This document shows positions 54,195-62,438 of a stretch of DNA of 64,000 nucleotides, in pieces. The stretch comes from Myxococcota bacterium (GTDB lineage Bacteria; Myxococcota_A; UBA9160; UBA6930): NCBI GenBank assembly GCA_028285625.1, contig JANQOX010000005.1, forward strand, positions 1 to 64,000, given 5' to 3'. Below the pieces are notes generated by a model. The model saw only the letters and a list, made by a program, of their open reading frames with translations. It searched no databases and had not been told where the DNA came from. The first letter of the stretch is position 1. Each line of letters opens with the position of its first letter. Made by a program: the position numbers and the translations under genes.

Positions 54195-54607
54195 CAGGGC
54201 CCTGCGACCCGTGCGGCAATCGCGACGTCCAGTGCCCCCGCCAGCCGCGCGTGGTCGAGCACCTGCACGAGCAGGCCGTTCTCCGACCGTTCGTCGGCCT
54301 GGATCACCACCGAGCCCTTCGGATTCTCCGCGAGCAGGCGCTCGATGTGGGCACGCACCGCACGCGGATCGACCCGCCGTCGGTCGACCCAGACCTCGCC
54401 GTCTTCGCTGATCCCGATCAGGATGCTCGCGCGCTCCTTGGGCTCGGCGGTGATCGCGCTCGCGCGACGCACGTCGATCCCGGTCTCCTTCACGAAGGTC
54501 GACGTCACGAGAAAGAAGATCAGCAGGATGAACACCACGTCGAGCATCGGCGTGAGGTCGATGGCCGAGTCCTCGGTGTCGCGGGTGCGCGCGCGGCGAC
54601 GCCTCAT
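54194..54607 (-). CDS. exbD: biopolymer transport protein ExbD
   Basis: A 137-residue ExbD/TolR protein: short basic N terminus, a single helix 'DVVFILLIFFLVTSTFV' preceded by 'IDLTPMLD', in which the Asp is the conserved proton-carrying residue, and a periplasmic domain ('VVIQADERSENGLLVQVLDHARLAG'). ATG at 54607 overlaps the exbB stop (ATGA). Part of the TonB energising complex. Confidence 0.93.
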   Translation of the reverse strand: MRRRRARTRDTEDSAIDLTPMLDVVFILLIFFLVTSTFVKETGIDVRRASAITAEPKERASILIGISEDGEVWVDRRRVDPRAVRAHIERLLAENPKGSVVIQADERSENGLLVQVLDHARLAGALDVAIAARVAGP

Positions 54608-55134
54608 GCGCCCTCCCACTCGAGCCGCGCCGCGAGTCGGGCGACTTCGCCCCGGGCTCGGCCTGCGAGCCAGGCCGAAGGCCAGGCGCCCGAGAGCGCC
54701 GCGACCAGGCCCGCGAGGGCGGGCAGCGTCGCCCGCGCCACGCCGTCGGCGAGGGCGCGCGGCTCGCCGCCTCCGGTGATCGCCACCGCGTCGAAGAGCT
54801 GGATCATGCCGGTCACGGTGCCGAGCAGGCCCAGCAGGGTGCAGAGGCCGACCAGCGCGCGAAGCACGCCCAGCCGGCGCTCGAGCCCGAGCCGTACCTC
54901 GGACAGCAACGCCGAGCGAATCCAGCCGGCGCGGCGTGAGGTGTGGTCGGCGCGGCCTTCCCACTCCGACACGGCGCGCTCGACCGCGCGCGGCTGCTCG
55001 ATGCGCAGGTAGAGCCAGCGCTCGACGATCAGCAGCCACATGGCGAGTAGCGAGAGCGCCACGCCGTAGAGGACGGGGCCGCCCCGCGCGAACAGGTGCT
55101 CGAGGTCGAGGAGCGGCTCGAGCCACTCAGCCAC
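54604..55134 (-). CDS. exbB: ExbB-type proton channel protein (short form)
   Basis: A 176-residue MotA/TolQ/ExbB protein with three helices. 'LVGLCTLLGLLGTVTGMIQLFDA' and 'GVARATLPALAGLVAAL' are the conserved core. It lacks the long periplasmic extension of its neighbour. GTG at 55134 overlaps the long ExbB stop by 8 bases. Presence of both a long and a short ExbB in one operon matches the TonB2/TtpC arrangement known from gamma-proteobacteria. Confidence 0.9.
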   Translation of the reverse strand: MAEWLEPLLDLEHLFARGGPVLYGVALSLLAMWLLIVERWLYLRIEQPRAVERAVSEWEGRADHTSRRAGWIRSALLSEVRLGLERRLGVLRALVGLCTLLGLLGTVTGMIQLFDAVAITGGGEPRALADGVARATLPALAGLVAALSGAWPSAWLAGRARGEVARLAARLEWEGA

Positions 55135-56476
55135 TTCGCGCGCCCTCGCCGGCCTCTGCTCGCCGGGCGACCAGGCCGGCGCTCTGCTCCTCCAGCACCT
55201 CGACCAGTCCGTGGCTGCGGTCGCGCAGCCAGCCGTGCACCAGCGTGAGCGGGATCGCCACGCCGAGCCCGAGCATCGTCGTGACCAGCGCCTCGGAGAT
55301 GCCGCCGGCCATGATCTTGGGGTCGCCCGCGCCGAACAGCGTGATCATCTGGAACGTCTCGATCATGCCGGTCACGGTGCCGAGCAGGCCGAGCAGCGGC
55401 GCCACGATGGTGAGCACGCGCAGCGTCGAGAGGCCGCGCTCGAGCGGTGGCGCCTCGCGGGCGATGGCCTCTTCGAGGTGGAGCTCGAGCGCCTCGGCGC
55501 TCGCACCCGAGTGCACGTTCGCGCATGCGAGGATGCGGCCCAGCGCGTTGCCGTCCGAAGGCGTGTCGGCCTGCAGCTGCCGCCGGATGCCGCGCGCGGC
55601 ACCGGACAGATAGAAGGCGCGCAGCACCGCGAGGATGAGCCCCACGAGCCCGACGACACCGATGATCAGACCGATCGGGCCGCCCTGGCCGACGCGCTCG
55701 CGAAAGGTCGGCGCATCGACCAGCAGCGCGAGCAGCGCGCCGCGCGATGGATCGATCACCGCACCCGCGAGACCTTCACGCGTCGATTCATACTCGCGCG
55801 CGTCGGCACGCATCGGTCGCGCGGGCTGTCGCGCCAACTCGAGCAGTCGCCCGCCATCGAAGTGGAGAAAGCGACCGTCCGAGAGCGCCGTAAAGGGGCC
55901 GATACGGGTCACGCTGCGGTTCTCGTGATGGCCCGAAGGCAGCGCGACCTCGGCATCGAATCGTGAGCTGCGGCCCGTCTCGGTCATCTCGTGCTGCATC
56001 GCCCACCAGAGCGCGGTGAGGCGTTCGAGGTCTGGAAACGCGCTGCCGTCGGCGAGCGCGGAGAGCTCGTCGGCGCGTTCGGGGAACTCGGCCGAGATCA
56101 GCGACACCTCGAGCTCGGCACGTGTTTCGCCGGCGACCTGCCGGGCCGTACTCACCAGCTCGCCCAGGTGCCCGAGCTGGTCGTCGAGCTTCTCGCCCAG
56201 CGCATTCAGCTCGCGCTCGCGCTGCTCGAAGCGCAGGCGCAGCGATTCGGACCGCTGGGCCTCGCGGTCGCGCGTGGCGCGCGCCTCGCGCAGCAGGCGC
56301 GCGCGCTCGTCGCGGCGCTCGATGAAGCGCGCCTCGCGCTCCTGGGCCAGGGCGCGATCGGCAGTGCGCCCCTCGCGCACCTCGCGCAGCAGCGCATCCA
56401 GGTCGGCCTGAGCGCGCGCGGGCTCGGCGACGCCCGCGAGACAGAACAGCGCAGCGAGAAGGGCGGCGCGCCTCAC
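55127..56476 (-). CDS. long ExbB/TtpC-like protein with periplasmic coiled coil
   Basis: A 449-residue protein. Signal peptide about 1-22 ('AEPARAQ'), then a long helical coiled coil (about 30-110, rich in Arg/Glu), a beta region, and a C-terminal MotA/TolQ/ExbB channel domain (about 265-440, 'TIVAPLLGLLGTVTGMIETF', 'LVTTMLGLGVAIPLTLVHGWL'). Proteins of this design (TtpC) work with ExbB2/ExbD2/TonB2. GTG at 56476 overlaps the DUF3450 stop by GTGA. Inner membrane, with the first domain in the periplasm. Confidence 0.9.
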   Translation of the reverse strand: MRRAALLAALFCLAGVAEPARAQADLDALLREVREGRTADRALAQEREARFIERRDERARLLREARATRDREAQRSESLRLRFEQRERELNALGEKLDDQLGHLGELVSTARQVAGETRAELEVSLISAEFPERADELSALADGSAFPDLERLTALWWAMQHEMTETGRSSRFDAEVALPSGHHENRSVTRIGPFTALSDGRFLHFDGGRLLELARQPARPMRADAREYESTREGLAGAVIDPSRGALLALLVDAPTFRERVGQGGPIGLIIGVVGLVGLILAVLRAFYLSGAARGIRRQLQADTPSDGNALGRILACANVHSGASAEALELHLEEAIAREAPPLERGLSTLRVLTIVAPLLGLLGTVTGMIETFQMITLFGAGDPKIMAGGISEALVTTMLGLGVAIPLTLVHGWLRDRSHGLVEVLEEQSAGLVARRAEAGEGARSG

Positions 56477-57240
56477 GGCCGTTCCTCTGCCGCGCGTACC
56501 GGCAGGCGCAAGAGCCCCGGCGCAGCCTGACGCCGGGCGACGCGCAGGCCGTCGCGAATCTGGGCGGCCGTGCTGCGATCGACGGGCGCGAACCCGTCTC
56601 CGTCCCAGGCACCCGCACTCTCGCCATCGAGCGACCGGTAGTAGAGGCCGAGTCGGCCCACGCGCAGGAAGTCGACGGTGCGGTTCTCACCGTCGATCGC
56701 GAGGTCGCCCGCGTAGGCCTCGAGAGAGTGCCCATAGTGGAGCTCGATCTCGTAGGCCTCGAGCACCCTCCGGAGCTTCTCGCCCACGGCCACGTCCGAC
56801 CGGTCGAGCAGGCTGCGCAGGGTCTCGACGCGGCCCCGCCGCTCGCTCAGCAGAAACGGCGTGTCGGCCTCGACGAAGACGGCGAGCGTGTCGACCATGC
56901 GGCGCAGGAGCGGCAGGACCTCGCGCTCGAGGCGGCCGGCCTGCACGATCTCGCGTTCGAGGCGCTCGCTCTCCGCGTCCTGCGCGGTGAGCAAGGCCTC
57001 GAGTTCGGCATTGTAGGCGGCGAGCGCTTCGGCCTCGCGCTCGACCGCGCGGTAGTCCAGCAGGAGCGCGCGCGCCTCGTCGTCGAGGGCATCGATGCGC
57101 TGCTGGGAGGCGGCCGCCTCCCGGTTGGCGGCGCGCTGTTCGCCGAGCGCCTGGTCGACGACCTGGGCGTTCGCCACGGCCGAAGCCGCGGCGAACGCCC
57201 CGATCAGAGCGATTTGGAATAGACCGCGGGAGCGCGAAAC
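56473..57240 (-). CDS. DUF3450 family periplasmic coiled-coil protein without a standard start codon
   Basis: A 255-residue protein: signal-like segment 'FQIALIGAFAAASAVANAQ', a long coiled coil (about 30-105), then a conserved 'RRMVDTLAVFVEADTPFLLSE' region and C-terminal 'FLRVGRLGLYYRSLDG' typical of DUF3450, which accompanies TtpC-type TonB systems. No ATG, GTG or TTG is found in frame between the stop of the receptor and the signal peptide. GAGAGGGG stands right before a GTT codon at 57240-57238, exactly where a start is expected; the coordinate given assumes that codon. One base change (GTG to GTT) or a sequence error would explain it. Confidence 0.8.
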   Translation of the reverse strand, partial: VSRSRGLFQIALIGAFAAASAVANAQVVDQALGEQRAANREAAASQQRIDALDDEARALLLDYRAVEREAEALAAYNAELEALLTAQDAESERLEREIVQAGRLEREVLPLLRRMVDTLAVFVEADTPFLLSERRGRVETLRSLLDRSDVAVGEKLRRVLEAYEIELHYGHSLEAYAGDLAIDGENRTVDFLRVGRLGLYYRSLDGESAGAWDGDGFAPVDRSTAAQIRDGLRVARRQAAPGLLRLPVRAAEERP

Positions 57241-57272
57241 GAACCCCTCTCGCGGACGCTCCCGGCCGGCCC

Positions 57273-59402
57273 CTAGAAGTCGAGGCGCGCGAGTACGCGC
57301 ACGTCGATCCCCGCGAGCGGAAGGATGTCCTTGGTGAAGGATACGTGGTTTCGCGCCTTCTCGTCCGTGAGGTTGCGGCCCTCGACCACGACCGAGAAGT
57401 CCTTGGCGCGGTCCGGCATGGGCCGGATCGCCACGCTGGCGTTCAGGAACGTGTAGGCCTCGGTGGGCAGCTCGAAGGGGCCGGTGCGGTTCTGCTCGTC
57501 CACCCGCCAGACCTCGATGCGCCCATCCACGTAGCGGCTGCGCGCCTCGGCGCCGATCCGGGCGCGGAAGGGCGGGATGCGGGGCAGGTCGGGCCCCCCG
57601 TCCACGCGGCCGCGCACATAGTCGAGCCCTGCGTCGAATGCGACGGCCACGTGCTCGTTCTGCCAGGCCAGCCACTCGAGCTCGAGTTCGCCGCCCCAGA
57701 GCACGGCGTCGTTCTGCACGTACATCCGCACGGGCAGACCGTCCTCCTCTTCGCCGGTGAGCGACTGGAAGATGTAGTCCTCGAAGGGGTTGTAGAAGAG
57801 GCTCAGCGAACCGGTGACCGGCCCCAGGCGTTTGCGCGCCGTGGCCTCGAGGCCCCAGCCGATCTCCTTGTCGAGGCTCGCGTCGCCGACTTCGAAGCCG
57901 AAGGTCGCCAGGTGCGGGCCGTTCGAGAAGAGCTCTTCGGCGATCGGGGCGCGCTCGGTCCGAGTGAGCTGTACGCCGAACAGCCAGTCCTCGTCGGGAG
58001 ACCACGAGCCGCCGAGCGAGAAGCTGAACGCGTTGAACGTGAGGTCCTTACGCACCTCGTCCGACTGCACGTTGGTGTGCTCGTAGCGGAAGCCGCCCTC
58101 CAGCGAGAACGGGCCGAGGGCGAGCTGCTCGATGGCGAAGATCCCGAACTGGAAGGTGTCGCTCTGCGGCACGAAGGCTTCGGCACCGAGCGCCGCGAAG
58201 TCGCGGCTCACGAACTGGACGCCGACCGTCCCGTCGAGGTCGCCGATGGGCGCCTGACGCAGCTCGAAGCGGCCCTCCCACGCCTCGTTCGTGAACTTGG
58301 TGGCGACCTCGTCGCCCTCGAGTTCGCTGTGCTCGTAGTCGCCGTAGACCGCGCGGAACGAGGCCTGGTCGAAGGGACCGAGAGGGTGGTTCAGCTCGCC
58401 GGCGAAGTCGTAGCGGTCCTGCTCCATGTCGATGCGCGGGCCGTCGACTTCCTCCTCTTCTTCGCCGTGCCCTTCCTCGCCGTGCTCTTCCTCGATCAGT
58501 CCCGAGAGGCCGTAGTTCGACTCCTTGGTGGCCCATGACGCACCCAGGTAGCCCTTGTCGAAGACCCAGGAGCCGCCCAGGGCGCCGCCCTGGTGGTCGT
58601 CGATGTCGGTATTGATGAGGTAGCCGCCCGGCTCGTTCGGCTCGGGGCCTTCCAGCGCGATCAGGTCGTCCGAGCGCGCGTTGCCGGGAACCCGGAAGTC
58701 GTTGGTCCGGCGCACGAAGCCCTCGCCGTGGATGACGAACTGGCCGACGCCCACGTCGACGGCTGCTGCGCCCGCGCGGTCGCGGGCGTTCGTGCCATAG
58801 GACCCGCGAACCGTCGCGTCGTAGATGTTCTCGGGGACCTCGGTCGGGATGCGCCCGTCGAGCACGTTCACCACGCCGCCCACGCCCGAGCTTCCGAACC
58901 GCAGGGTGCCGGCGCCGCGGATCACCTCGACCCGGTCCATCAGCAAGGGCTCGACGGCAGTCTGGTGGTCGGGGCTGGTGACCGAGGCGTCGAGCGTGCC
59001 GACGCCGTTGTTCAGCACGCGGATGCGCGGCCCGTCGAGGCCGCGAATCACGGGCCGCGCCGAGCCCGGCACGAAGCCGGTCGACGTGATGCCAGGCTGG
59101 CGCTCGAGCGTCTCGCCCAGCGTCGCCGACGTCTCGCGCAACAGCTCCTCACCCTCGAGCACGTTCGTGCCCTGGATCACATTGAAGCGCGTGGCATCGC
59201 GGCCGGGCGCCGTGACGACCATGGTGTCGAGGCCGCGCGTCGCGGCGGGTTCGCCGTCGTCGGGTGTCGGGGTGTCGCTCGACGCGGCGGGCTCGCCTTG
59301 CGTCGAACCATCGGTAGGCGCCTGGGCGCCGGAGTCTTGAGAGAAGGCAGGCTGGCTCGCGAGGGCCGCGAGCAGCACGAATAGATGGAACCAGCGGGTC
59401 AT
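57273..59402 (-). CDS. TonB-dependent receptor, ZnuD-like (probable zinc uptake)
   Basis: A 709-residue receptor. Signal peptide 1-22, a Ser/Pro-rich spacer, then TonB-box-like 'DTMVVTAPG'. The plug contains 'ATLGETLERQPGI', 'RPVIRGLDGPRIRVLNNGVG', 'SPDHQTAVEPLLMDRVEVIRGAGTL' and 'GVGGVVNVLDGRIP', a set I associate with ZnuD zinc receptors. A Glu/His-rich loop at about 301-320 ('EEEHGEEGHGEEEEE') suits metal capture. The barrel ends in Phe ('LARLDF'). ATG at 59402 follows GGAGAG. The TonB complex genes follow directly. No Zur-like site was recognised upstream. Confidence 0.88.
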   Translation of the reverse strand: MTRWFHLFVLLAALASQPAFSQDSGAQAPTDGSTQGEPAASSDTPTPDDGEPAATRGLDTMVVTAPGRDATRFNVIQGTNVLEGEELLRETSATLGETLERQPGITSTGFVPGSARPVIRGLDGPRIRVLNNGVGTLDASVTSPDHQTAVEPLLMDRVEVIRGAGTLRFGSSGVGGVVNVLDGRIPTEVPENIYDATVRGSYGTNARDRAGAAAVDVGVGQFVIHGEGFVRRTNDFRVPGNARSDDLIALEGPEPNEPGGYLINTDIDDHQGGALGGSWVFDKGYLGASWATKESNYGLSGLIEEEHGEEGHGEEEEEVDGPRIDMEQDRYDFAGELNHPLGPFDQASFRAVYGDYEHSELEGDEVATKFTNEAWEGRFELRQAPIGDLDGTVGVQFVSRDFAALGAEAFVPQSDTFQFGIFAIEQLALGPFSLEGGFRYEHTNVQSDEVRKDLTFNAFSFSLGGSWSPDEDWLFGVQLTRTERAPIAEELFSNGPHLATFGFEVGDASLDKEIGWGLEATARKRLGPVTGSLSLFYNPFEDYIFQSLTGEEEDGLPVRMYVQNDAVLWGGELELEWLAWQNEHVAVAFDAGLDYVRGRVDGGPDLPRIPPFRARIGAEARSRYVDGRIEVWRVDEQNRTGPFELPTEAYTFLNASVAIRPMPDRAKDFSVVVEGRNLTDEKARNHVSFTKDILPLAGIDVRVLARLDF

Positions 59403-59506
59403 GGTCGCTCTCCAGGTGCGCCCGAGCACAGCGGTGCGCCAGATGCGCCACGGCAGCGAACGCCGCGACGCCGTCTCGTGTAGGACGAGAGGAAGGGAGG
59501 GAGCGA

Positions 59507-59824
59507 CTAGACCGGCGGGGCCCGCGGGGCGGCACGCGTGAGCAGCGAGATGGGTGCCGTCATCGGTTGCGCCGGGGGGGCCGGTGCGCGGCGCGCCTGC
59601 CGCGACTCGACATCGATGCCGGGCGCCGCTGCCGCCAGCTTCGACCCGGCGGACGCCAAGCAGCTGGCACAGCCGGGCGAGCCGTCCATGACGGCGACGG
59701 GCTCGCAGATCGCCGGTGCAGCGGCAACCAGAGCGTCGCGATGCGCCTGGCCCGCCGCCCCTCCGAGGAGGGCGGAAAGCGCGAGCAGCGCCAGCCACAG
59801 CGCGATCGAGCGGCCTTTGCCCAT
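59507..59824 (-). CDS. small exported protein, DUF2946-like
   Basis: A 105-residue protein: signal peptide about 1-26, then Ala/Pro-rich sequence with three Cys ('ICEPVAV', 'GCASCLAS') and a tail 'RAAPRAPPV' that recalls the conserved end of DUF2946 proteins. These small proteins often sit beside TonB receptors for metals, as here. The CxxC could bind metal. ATG at 59824 has a weak ribosome-binding site. Family call tentative. Confidence 0.6.
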   Translation of the reverse strand: MGKGRSIALWLALLALSALLGGAAGQAHRDALVAAAPAICEPVAVMDGSPGCASCLASAGSKLAAAAPGIDVESRQARRAPAPPAQPMTAPISLLTRAAPRAPPV

Positions 59825-59837
59825 GAGCGAGGCGAGG

Positions 59838-60071
59838 CTAGCGGTGGGCCTCGGGGTGCCGCAAGCCGGGCGCCGTGCCCGCGGCGAGCGCGCGGTGGAG
59901 CAGGGCGACGACCTCGGCCTGCATGGCGGCGAGGTCCATCGCGTCCGGGTCGACGCGGTCAGGGCCGGCGAGCGAGTCGAGCAGCACGTCGCGCGCGACG
60001 GCGCCGACCGGGGCGGACGCGTCGTCCGTCCCGGTCGGAACCGGTCGCAGGTCTCGTTCGGTGCGATCCAT
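59838..60071 (-). CDS. doubtful small protein
   Basis: A 77-residue frame fitting neatly between same-strand neighbours (13 and 34 bases). It has a short helix-like segment 'MDLAAMQAEVVALLHRALAAG' but no known domain and no visible ribosome-binding site. It may be chance; kept because the space is otherwise empty and the spacing is operon-like. Confidence 0.35.
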   Translation of the reverse strand: MDRTERDLRPVPTGTDDASAPVGAVARDVLLDSLAGPDRVDPDAMDLAAMQAEVVALLHRALAAGTAPGLRHPEAHR

Positions 60072-60105
60072 CGCGCGCAGGGGTCGGACGGACCGCCGAG
60101 GCGGG

Positions 60106-60426
60106 CTACTTGCCGCCCGCCGCCTGCGGTCCGAGTGCGCCCCAGCGCTGCTCGTACTGATCGACGACGTTGTTCAGCAAGGTCGCCAGCCTCTTCGCGG
60201 CGTGCGGCGAGAGGATCACCCGGTTCGAAAGCCGCACCGAGAGGTCGACGCCCTCGGTCTGGGGCGGGTTGCTGATCCCGAAGAAGATCACCATCTCCTC
60301 GCGGGTGCCCACGGCGTTGCAGACGTTCGCGTAGGTGCTCTGCATCTGGGAGTCGTCCCAGTTGATCTTGGGCGCGGCGGCGGCTGCGGTCTCTGCGGTC
60401 TCCGTCTTCTTGGCTTCTTCGGCCAT
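60106..60426 (-). CDS. DUF3467 family protein
   Basis: A 106-residue soluble protein. After a Lys/Glu/Ala-rich start, the segment 'YANVCNAVGTREEMVIFFGI' and 'LSNRVILSPHAAKRLATLLNNVVDQYEQRWG' is the DUF3467 domain. Function of the family is not established. ATG at 60426 has GAGGA 9 bases upstream, and the residues before it are unlike a protein start. It follows the XRE regulator by about 45 bases, same strand. Confidence 0.88.
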   Translation of the reverse strand: MAEEAKKTETAETAAAAAPKINWDDSQMQSTYANVCNAVGTREEMVIFFGISNPPQTEGVDLSVRLSNRVILSPHAAKRLATLLNNVVDQYEQRWGALGPQAAGGK

Positions 60427-60470
60427 GTCGTTCTTCCTCTCGGTGGGTTGCGAGGGCGGGGGATCCGTCC

Positions 60471-61499
60471 TCATCCGGCGAGGGGCTCGAGGAGCCCTTC
60501 GTATCTCGCCTGGAGCGCTTCGACGCTCGTGGCGTCGGTGACGATCGGGTTCGATTCGCGCAGTTCGTCGTGCAGTGCGTCGATCACGCGCAGGAGACGC
60601 GTTGCGAGCGCGCGGGTCGGGTCCCGCTCGCGCTCGAGGTCGGCCGCCAGGCGGGCTGCTTCGTCGCGCAGCTCGGAGGGCCCCTGCTCGGCGAGCTGCG
60701 CCAGCAGATCGCGATGCCGCGAGTGCAGGGAGGGCCCGTGGCCTGCGGCGACCCGCTCTTGCAGATCGCCCATCTCGTGGAGTGCTGCGAGGCTGGTGCG
60801 CGTACGGTCGAGCGACTCGAGCAGACCCGCCCGCTGCTCGCGCACCCGAGAGAGCGTCGGCTCGATCACCGCCTCGAGTCGTGCGCGCTCGGCGTCGTTC
60901 AGCAGGCCGCTCGGAATCTCGCGCCCGAAGCGAAGCAGCAGGTCCTCGAGCATCTGGCTGGCACGGTCTCGGTGCTGGAGCCGCAGGACCTCTTCCTGGC
61001 GTTCCGACAGGAGGCGAAGCTGCTCGACGACGAGCCGGAGCAGCAGCGGGTAGCGCTGCAGGTCCGCCTCGGAGGCGTCCGTCTCACAGGCCTCCAGCGG
61101 GGCGGTGGACCGGCCCAGTTGCTGGACCCCCCGCCACCAGGCCCAGGCCTGCTCGAGCTGAAGCTCCATCGCGCGCGCGTTGTCCGCCGACGTGCGCATG
61201 AAGTCGACGACGGCCGCTTCGCCGGGAGCGAGGGCAGCCCCGCCGATGCTGGGGGCCTCGTAGGCGGGCTTCGTCCACGCCTCTCCCTGGCCTTCGAGCA
61301 GGAATTCGGCGCGGAACCCCCAGCTGCGCTCGATCAACACCGCCAGGGCGCGGCTGGGCCGGCGGTGCCCGTTCAGGACCGAGAAGAGGCTGCGCGCTTC
61401 GATCGCGCCATCGACGGCCTTCGCGAACTCGGTCCGCGAGAGCCCGACCGCGTCGAGGAACTGGCGGAAGCGCTGGGCGACGTCCTCGTGGGGGGGCAA
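60471..61499 (-). CDS. XRE-like regulator with long C-terminal coiled coil
   Basis: A 342-residue protein. Residues about 8-75 form a helix-turn-helix of XRE type ('FRQFLDAVGLSRTEFAKAVDG', 'SLFSVLNGHRRPSRAL', then 'FLLEGQGEAW', reminiscent of the 'LLTGEG' end of such domains). The rest is almost wholly helical, rich in Leu, Arg and Glu, with predicted coiled coils (about 140-330). No ligand domain known to me. TTG start at 61499 is set by AGGAGG 6 bases upstream. First gene of the minus-strand block that includes the zinc-type receptor and TonB operon; possible regulator of it. Confidence 0.78.
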   Translation of the reverse strand: MPPHEDVAQRFRQFLDAVGLSRTEFAKAVDGAIEARSLFSVLNGHRRPSRALAVLIERSWGFRAEFLLEGQGEAWTKPAYEAPSIGGAALAPGEAAVVDFMRTSADNARAMELQLEQAWAWWRGVQQLGRSTAPLEACETDASEADLQRYPLLLRLVVEQLRLLSERQEEVLRLQHRDRASQMLEDLLLRFGREIPSGLLNDAERARLEAVIEPTLSRVREQRAGLLESLDRTRTSLAALHEMGDLQERVAAGHGPSLHSRHRDLLAQLAEQGPSELRDEAARLAADLERERDPTRALATRLLRVIDALHDELRESNPIVTDATSVEALQARYEGLLEPLAG

Positions 61500-61551
61500 C
61501 CGAAACCTCCTGCTCGCTCTCGCGGGGAGCAGGCACGGTAGCCCGGATTCA

Positions 61552-61592
61552 GTTCAATGTACAGATGGGTTTACTTGTATACAATGTTCAAT
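61552..61592. promoter_or_regulatory. AT-rich operator/promoter region upstream of the XRE gene
   Basis: An island of low GC in GC-rich DNA. It contains the perfect palindrome TTGTATACAA (61575-61584), a TGTACA palindrome (61559-61564) and a direct repeat GTTCAAT at 61552-61558 and 61586-61592. Read on the minus strand, TATACA could be a -10 element. Likely the XRE promoter with autoregulatory sites. Confidence 0.5.
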
Positions 61593-61620
61593 ACGGCAAT
61601 GCCCAATGGGATCGAGGACT

Positions 61621-62397
61621 TCACCGCCCACCCTGCCCGTCGTCGACGACCACGACCGTGCCGGTGACGCACTCCGAAGACGGCGAGACCAGGTACAGCA
61701 GCGTGCCGTCGAGCTGCTCGGGCTGGCCCATGCGTTTGCGGGGAAAGTGGGGCGCCATCTCGCCTACCCGCTCGATCATCCCGTCCATCATCTCCGAGTG
61801 GAAGGCGCCTGGGGCGATGCCGTTCACGTTGATGTGGAACCGCGCCCACTCCACCGCGAGCACCTGGGTCATGCGCGAGATGCCGGCCTTGGTGATCGAG
61901 TAGAGCGCGGCGCCCCCGCCGGCGTAGTGGTAGGCGCCGACGCTGCTGATGTTGACGATGCGGCCGGGGCGCTTCGCTTCGATCAGGCGGCGCGCCACCT
62001 CGCAGGCCAGCACGTAGGGGCCGCGCAGGTTCGTGTCGATGACCGCGTCGATCAGCTCGAGCGACATCTTGTGCGCGCGCTGCGCATCGGGGATGCCCGC
62101 GTTGTTCACGAGGATCGAGACGGGCGCGCCGAGGCCCTCTTCGGCGGCGGCGGGCGCGGCCTGCACGGCTTCGGCGTCGGTCATGTCGAGGGGGATGGGC
62201 AGGGCCTGGCCGCCCGCCTCGCGGATCTCGGTGGCCACCTGATCGAGCCGCTCGACCCGTCGCCCGGCGAGGGCCACCTGCGCGCCGCACTGTGCGAGCA
62301 CGTTCGCAAAGCGGCGGCCGAGGCCGGACGTGGCGCCGGTCACGAGCGCCACCTGGCCCGAGAGGTCGGTCGAGAGGGGAGGGGAGGAGGCGGCCAT
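61621..62397 (-). CDS. short-chain dehydrogenase/reductase (SDR)
   Basis: A 258-residue classical SDR. The nucleotide motif TGATSGLG is at residues 20-27, 'NNAG' at 98-101, and the catalytic set is S152, Y166 and K170 ('YSITK'). The R47-type residues after the second strand ('AGRRVERL') suggest NADP(H) preference. Oxidises or reduces a hydroxyl/keto group on an unknown substrate. ATG at 62397 has AAGGAG upstream. It follows the TetR gene by about 40 bases, likely one transcript, and the divergent P450 suggests a joint oxidation pathway. Confidence 0.9.
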   Translation of the reverse strand: MAASSPPLSTDLSGQVALVTGATSGLGRRFANVLAQCGAQVALAGRRVERLDQVATEIREAGGQALPIPLDMTDAEAVQAAPAAAEEGLGAPVSILVNNAGIPDAQRAHKMSLELIDAVIDTNLRGPYVLACEVARRLIEAKRPGRIVNISSVGAYHYAGGGAALYSITKAGISRMTQVLAVEWARFHINVNGIAPGAFHSEMMDGMIERVGEMAPHFPRKRMGQPEQLDGTLLYLVSPSSECVTGTVVVVDDGQGGR

Positions 62398-62438
62398 CGG
62401 GGGGCTCCTTCGGTTGGGGTCTCGGTGGGCGGGTGGGA

